A stretch of DNA of 8,569 bases from an uncultured Acetatifactor sp. (GTDB lineage: Bacteria > Bacillota > Clostridia > Lachnospirales > Lachnospiraceae). Each line of letters starts with the position of its first letter. Within the stretch, counting starts at the first letter, position 1. The stretch covers positions 1 to 8,569 of the forward strand of contig CAJULV010000093.1 of the NCBI GenBank assembly GCA_910587555.1, read 5' to 3'. The translations under genes were made by a program, and so were the position numbers. Positions 5,224-8,569 of the stretch are shown piece after piece. Under the pieces are notes generated by a model. The model saw nothing but the letters and a program-made list of their open reading frames with translations, was not told where the DNA came from and ran no database searches.

Positions 5224-6450
5224 TCACGCAACTTGGTGCTTCTTAAAGCCCAGCCTTGCAAGGGGCAGCATAACCGCAGTCAGGATTGCATACAGGATGG
5301 CACGCATGGAAAGGGCGTCAAGAACAAGCCCGCCAATCTGGTAGGAAACGTATTTACCAATTTCCGGCATGACAGAGCGGTACGGCAGCAGAAACAAAGT
5401 CAGGTTGTATGCCCCGGTTGTTCCATTAGGGGAGAGGAACAGCGGAATAAAAAGCACGGGCACAAGTACGACCAGCACCAGGTAAGGGCTTTTCATTTTG
5501 GCAGACAGCAGCAGCGTCAGCCCGATCATGGCAAGCAGTACCAGATAAATAACGCCCAGGTTGATCAGGGTCGCCTGCAGGAAGGTGAACGGGTATGGGA
5601 TTGTGAGGCCGGCAACCTGTAAAGGCAGGTTCCATCCATCTGCCCCGAAAGCCGCAAGGGGCAGACCGAAAGCGACGATAACATGCAGCGTAAATGCAAG
5701 GACGCCAAACAGCATAGATGATATTATTTTTGCTGTTACCAGCTTGGTCTTGCCATATTTGCCGGACAGGATGACGGCATCCGTGCCGGCCTGGTATTCA
5801 CCGGAAAAGACAGGCGCTATCACAATGCAGACGGCCAACAGGGCGAACATCAGCAGCTCAAAGCTGCTCATGATAATTTCCCAGCCTTCATGGTATCCGT
5901 ATTGCAGGGGCGTTTCCACCTTACTGCTCATATTGCTCCAGTAATCTTTCTGCTGGGATGAAAGTTCCCTTGACGGTGTGTTCAGGAGCGATTCTACCTT
6001 TTCATTCCTCGCCTGATAAAAATTAGCCCCGTTTGTCAGATCCAGTTCGGGCAGTTTATTGAAACCGGAATTTTCGCCGGGAGAGTCATATGCAGAGGCA
6101 ATCATGCTAAGCTGTTTTTCCCTGGGAGCCACAAAATTCCAGTATGCGTCGCCGATCAGGAACTTTTCGCTTCCGTCATAACCTACATTGTCGGGATTCT
6201 CAAAGAGCTTTTGATATTCTGTGATTGTTTTTTCTACATATTCGTCAGTAATCGGTACAGATATATCCTTATACTGGTCTTTGGTATAAGCAATGCCCTC
6301 AGACCCTTTGATTACGCCCTTCTGGTTATAGGTCTGGTACTGCAGGATGGGCAGCCCGAACAGGAATGCCGTTAATAATAGGCTGACCGCCATGACAATA
6401 ATGGTGGACTTTTTTCGCAGGATTTTTAAGAATTCATATTTAATCAACAT
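5224..6450 (-). CDS. ABC-2 type transporter permease
   Basis: The 408-aa integral membrane protein has a first membrane segment at about residues 15-34, then a large extracytoplasmic loop of about 155 residues. At least five more membrane segments follow in the C-terminal half. The sequence SGEYQAGT at about 216-223 after the second segment, followed by SGKYGKTKL, is the conserved region of ABC-2 permeases, where the coupling helix meets the ATPase. The start at 6450 is chosen over ATGs at 6477 and 6456 because AAGGAG (6464-6459) lies 8 bases upstream of it. It overlaps the ATPase gene by 11 bases. With the ATPase it should form an exporter. The substrate is unknown; sensor-kinase linkage suggests peptide antibiotic resistance or envelope stress, by analogy only. 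Confidence 0.87.
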   Translation of the reverse strand: MLIKYEFLKILRKKSTIIVMAVSLLLTAFLFGLPILQYQTYNQKGVIKGSEGIAYTKDQYKDISVPITDEYVEKTITEYQKLFENPDNVGYDGSEKFLIGDAYWNFVAPREKQLSMIASAYDSPGENSGFNKLPELDLTNGANFYQARNEKVESLLNTPSRELSSQQKDYWSNMSSKVETPLQYGYHEGWEIIMSSFELLMFALLAVCIVIAPVFSGEYQAGTDAVILSGKYGKTKLVTAKIISSMLFGVLAFTLHVIVAFGLPLAAFGADGWNLPLQVAGLTIPYPFTFLQATLINLGVIYLVLLAMIGLTLLLSAKMKSPYLVLVVLVPVLFIPLFLSPNGTTGAYNLTLFLLPYRSVMPEIGKYVSYQIGGLVLDALSMRAILYAILTAVMLPLARLGFKKHQVA

Positions 6451-7336
6451 AATCATCGCTCCTTTCGTTCTGTGCATCTTCTCCGAAATGATACAGAAAT
6501 AGATCCTCTAAGCTTGGATCTACAGTAACTGCATCTGCTGCCGGCGCTGTATCGCTCACAATACGCAGCCGGACCATATTGTTTTCGTGGTGTAGGTTTA
6601 CAACAGAAAAATTCCGGCTGTATTTTGGGACTTCCCGGTTGTCAATCAAGATTTCCCAGACCTTCCCTTTGATATGGTCTGTAACTGTGTCCATGGGTTC
6701 ACCAAGCAGGAATTGCCCGCTTTTCATCATCAAAATGTAGTCGGCGATATAGGAAACGTCCGATACAATATGCGTGGACAGGATAACAATTTTCTCTTTT
6801 GCAAAATCGGATATGAGGTTGCGGAAACGTACCCGCTCCTTGGGATCAAGTCCGGCAGTGGGTTCATCCAGTATCAGAATCGAGGGATGGTTCAACTCCG
6901 CCTGGGCGATTCCCAAACGCTGTTTCATTCCGCCGGAATAGGATTTGACTTTTTTGTTTGCCACATCCTGCAGGTTTACCATATGAAGCAGATGCTCTGT
7001 CCTTTGTTTTGCCGTTTTGGTGTCAAGCCCTTTTACCGCTGCCATGTACAGCATAAATTCACGGGCGGTAAAATCGGGATAAAAGCCGAAATCCTGCGGC
7101 ATGTACCCTAAATGGGAATAGTACCGTTCGCCTAATTCTTCAATGCTTTTGCCGTTTAGGCGGATGCTGCCAGAAGATGGCTTTAAAACACCGCATATCA
7201 TTCTCATAAGTGTTGTTTTACCGGCGCCGTTTGCTCCGAGCAGGCCGTATACTCCGGGTGAAAGGCTTGCATTTACATGATTCACAGCACATTTTGTTCC
7301 GTACTGCTTACATAAATTTTTTAATTGTAACTGCAT
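6440..7336 (-). CDS. ABC transporter ATP-binding protein
   Basis: The 298-aa cytoplasmic ATPase carries every nucleotide-binding motif: Walker A GANGAGKT (34-41), Q-loop Q81 in YMPQDFG, signature YSGGMKQR (133-140), Walker B LILDEP (154-159), D-loop GLD (162-164) and switch H189 in STHIVSD. Residues about 220-298 are a C-terminal extension typical of drug or bacteriocin exporter ATPases. The start at 7336 has a perfect AGGAGG 8 bases upstream. The longer frame from 7408 would translate through the hairpin at 7379-7410 and is rejected. It powers the adjoining permease, whose gene overlaps its end. Phased TTAAGAT repeats upstream suggest response-regulator control. Confidence 0.95.
   Translation of the reverse strand: MQLQLKNLCKQYGTKCAVNHVNASLSPGVYGLLGANGAGKTTLMRMICGVLKPSSGSIRLNGKSIEELGERYYSHLGYMPQDFGFYPDFTAREFMLYMAAVKGLDTKTAKQRTEHLLHMVNLQDVANKKVKSYSGGMKQRLGIAQAELNHPSILILDEPTAGLDPKERVRFRNLISDFAKEKIVILSTHIVSDVSYIADYILMMKSGQFLLGEPMDTVTDHIKGKVWEILIDNREVPKYSRNFSVVNLHHENNMVRLRIVSDTAPAADAVTVDPSLEDLFLYHFGEDAQNERSDDYVD
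6459..6464 (-). promoter_or_regulatory. ribosome binding site deciding the permease start
   Basis: AAGGAG lies within the end of the ATPase gene, 8 bases before the ATG at 6450 and only 2 before the ATG at 6456. The first spacing is the normal one. Confidence 0.75.
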
Positions 7337-7344
7337 ACAATAAT

Positions 7345-7350
7345 CCTCCT
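7345..7350 (-). promoter_or_regulatory. ribosome binding site deciding the ATPase start
   Basis: A perfect AGGAGG sits 8 bases upstream of the ATG at 7336. No such site precedes the ATG at 7408, which is 24 codons further upstream. Confidence 0.88.
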
Positions 7351-7370
7351 GATATATTTTACATAGGCAT

Positions 7371-7410
7371 AAAAAATAAGGTGGCCTATGCTTAATAGCA
7401 TAAACCACCT
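7371..7410 (-). terminator. intrinsic terminator between histidine kinase and ABC operon
   Basis: On the minus strand a 14-bp stem (7410-7397 with 7392-7379, including two G-U pairs) closes a 4-base loop and is followed by TATTTTTTAT, a strong U-tract. It ends the kinase message 36 bases after its stop. Since G-U pairing works only in the minus-strand RNA, the hairpin is tuned for that direction. The loop region also contains TGCTATTAA, a possible extended -10 for the downstream genes. Confidence 0.85.
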
Positions 7411-7450
7411 ATCTTAGTCTGGACTTTTCCCTATCTTAACTTCATCTTAA
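7411..7450 (-). promoter_or_regulatory. helically phased direct repeats, likely response-regulator operator
   Basis: On the minus strand TTAAGAT occurs at 7450-7444 and 7439-7433, and CTAAGAT at 7417-7411. The steps are 11 and 22 bases, with a degenerate fourth unit at 7428-7422. Direct repeats at 11-base period are the hallmark of OmpR/PhoB-family binding sites. The first unit overlaps the kinase stop codon. The site is directly upstream of the ABC operon. Confidence 0.6.
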
Positions 7451-8569
7451 TTTGCAGCTTTTCCATTTTTACATGGAACATGGATGACAAATTCTGTTCC
7501 AATACCCAGCTGGCTTTTTACTGTGATTTCACCGCCGTGAAGCGTTACAATTTGGTTTGCTATGGCAAGCCCCAGTCCGCTACCTTCCGGCTTTTCTTTT
7601 GTATTTGTCCCTCGGTAATACCGTTCAAACAGCTTTGATTGTTCTGATTCGCTCAGTCCATTTCCGTTATCACGGACAGACAGCAGAATACTGCCGTTTT
7701 TGTCTGTGTCAAGTGTAACGCTTACTGTTGTCTCAGCAGGGTTATGTGTGAGGGCGTTCAGAATCAGATTCGTAACGGCGCGCCGAAATAGGGCAGAATC
7801 AATATCAGCATACAATTCCGGCACATTACTCTCAAATGAAATATTCCGGTCTGAAAAAGCAGGATCATTGACAATATCAATTACCCATTCTTTGACACAG
7901 CGTGTAATACGAATTTTTTGAGGATTGTACGGTATAGCACCGGAATCAAGCTGATAGGTCAGCTTCAAATCATTGATCAGGTTTTCGGTATAGTTAATAT
8001 TCTTCAGGATGATAGAGCCATATTCCTGTACGGTCTGTTTCTCCTTATCCGAACTATCGGTCAGCAGTTCAGCATAGCCCTTGATGGGGGAAAGGGGCGT
8101 TTTCAGGTCATGGGTGATATTTGCAATCCATTCCCGGCGCGTTGTTTCTGTTTCTTCGCTTATTTGGTCGGCGCGGTGTATGTCCCTGTCCATTTTGTTC
8201 AGGGCACCGTAGATTTCGCTGAACATCCCGTTTTCTATCAATGGCTGGTAGGCACGGAGGGAGATATTTTTGATGCCCTTTGTAATGCCTGACAATTTCC
8301 GTGAGAGCCAGAAACCGTAAACAAGAACGACAATAACAATGGAGCCTAAAGCAGCAAGAATAATTATTCTTGCTACGGGGGAGAGCCTTGCAACCCTGTC
8401 GCCGTTGTAATGCAGCATATACTTTCCTATATCATAAGGAAATCCGATACAATAGCTGCAAGTTTCTTCGGAGTCCTCCAGACTGTTTACAAATACCGTA
8501 TATCCGTTTTGATAGTCACTGGAGCTAAGAGCCAGCAGTTCGGAAGCGGAATATTTTTCAGGGTAGCCG
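7447..8569 (-). CDS. sensor histidine kinase (5' end beyond right edge)
   Basis: The frame stays open from the stop at 7447 to the right edge. The ATG at 8418 is internal, since 50 further codons upstream read as ordinary protein (YTVFVNSLEDSEE region) and look extracytoplasmic. In the visible 373 residues, a membrane segment lies at about 66-86, followed by a HAMP-like linker. Then come the HisKA H-box with phosphoacceptor H153 (NITHDLKTPLSPIKGY), the N-box with N271 (NLILNALTHN), G1 DNGNG (300-304), F-box FERYYRG and G2 GSGLGLA (329-335). It should autophosphorylate on ATP in response to an extracellular signal and pass phosphate to an OmpR-type regulator, presumably encoded just past the edge. 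A terminator follows, then the ABC transporter genes. Confidence 0.93.
   Translation of the reverse strand, partial: GYPEKYSASELLALSSSDYQNGYTVFVNSLEDSEETCSYCIGFPYDIGKYMLHYNGDRVARLSPVARIIILAALGSIVIVVLVYGFWLSRKLSGITKGIKNISLRAYQPLIENGMFSEIYGALNKMDRDIHRADQISEETETTRREWIANITHDLKTPLSPIKGYAELLTDSSDKEKQTVQEYGSIILKNINYTENLINDLKLTYQLDSGAIPYNPQKIRITRCVKEWVIDIVNDPAFSDRNISFESNVPELYADIDSALFRRAVTNLILNALTHNPAETTVSVTLDTDKNGSILLSVRDNGNGLSESEQSKLFERYYRGTNTKEKPEGSGLGLAIANQIVTLHGGEITVKSQLGIGTEFVIHVPCKNGKAAN

Noticed and set aside
7337..7408. 24-codon N-terminal extension of the ABC ATPase
   Set aside because: It would run through the terminator hairpin, lacks a Shine-Dalgarno, and the ATP-binding domain begins normally at the 7336 start.

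Overview
The window looks like accessory DNA from a low- to mid-GC Gram-positive bacterium, most likely a gut-type Clostridia (Lachnospiraceae-like). The grounds are strong AGGAGG-type ribosome binding sites, a near-consensus sigma-A promoter, a class B sortase, and an ABC exporter beside a sensor histidine kinase. The taxonomic assignment is inference; no search was run.

Layout. Bases 1-177 are an open frame running in from the left edge, probably the 3' end of an unrecognised gene. From about 323 to 4754 lies a 4.4 kb block bracketed by a near-perfect 40-bp inverted repeat (39/40). Weaker inverted similarity continues outward for roughly 50-75 bp on each side. Just inside each repeat is a hairpin terminator. 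The block contains two divergent operons. The leftward one encodes a 72-aa HTH/excisionase-like protein, a 509-aa AlbA_2 (Schlafen-type) plus GHKL-ATPase-like plus winged-helix protein, and a 201-aa XRE-family protein. The rightward one encodes a tyrosine recombinase and a class B sortase. The 291-bp region between the two start codons holds a strong leftward promoter and four copies of a TTAAACAYAAT motif, two of them as a palindrome.

From 4840 to the right edge everything is on the minus strand. In transcription order there is a sensor histidine kinase (5' end beyond the window), a hairpin terminator, an ABC ATPase, an ABC-2 type permease and a 124-aa membrane-anchored protein. The last three are tightly coupled. 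Copies of TTAAGAT at 11-bp and 22-bp steps lie just upstream of the transporter genes and look like an OmpR-family response-regulator operator. The picture is a two-component-controlled export or resistance locus, with the regulator gene presumably just past the right edge.

The most interesting hypothesis is that the 323-4754 block is a self-contained recombinase cassette (invertible or mobile). It carries its own regulators and a sortase, is bounded by symmetrical inverted repeats, and is insulated from its surroundings by paired terminators. The repeats, terminators and genes are visible in the sequence; mobility or inversion is inferred.
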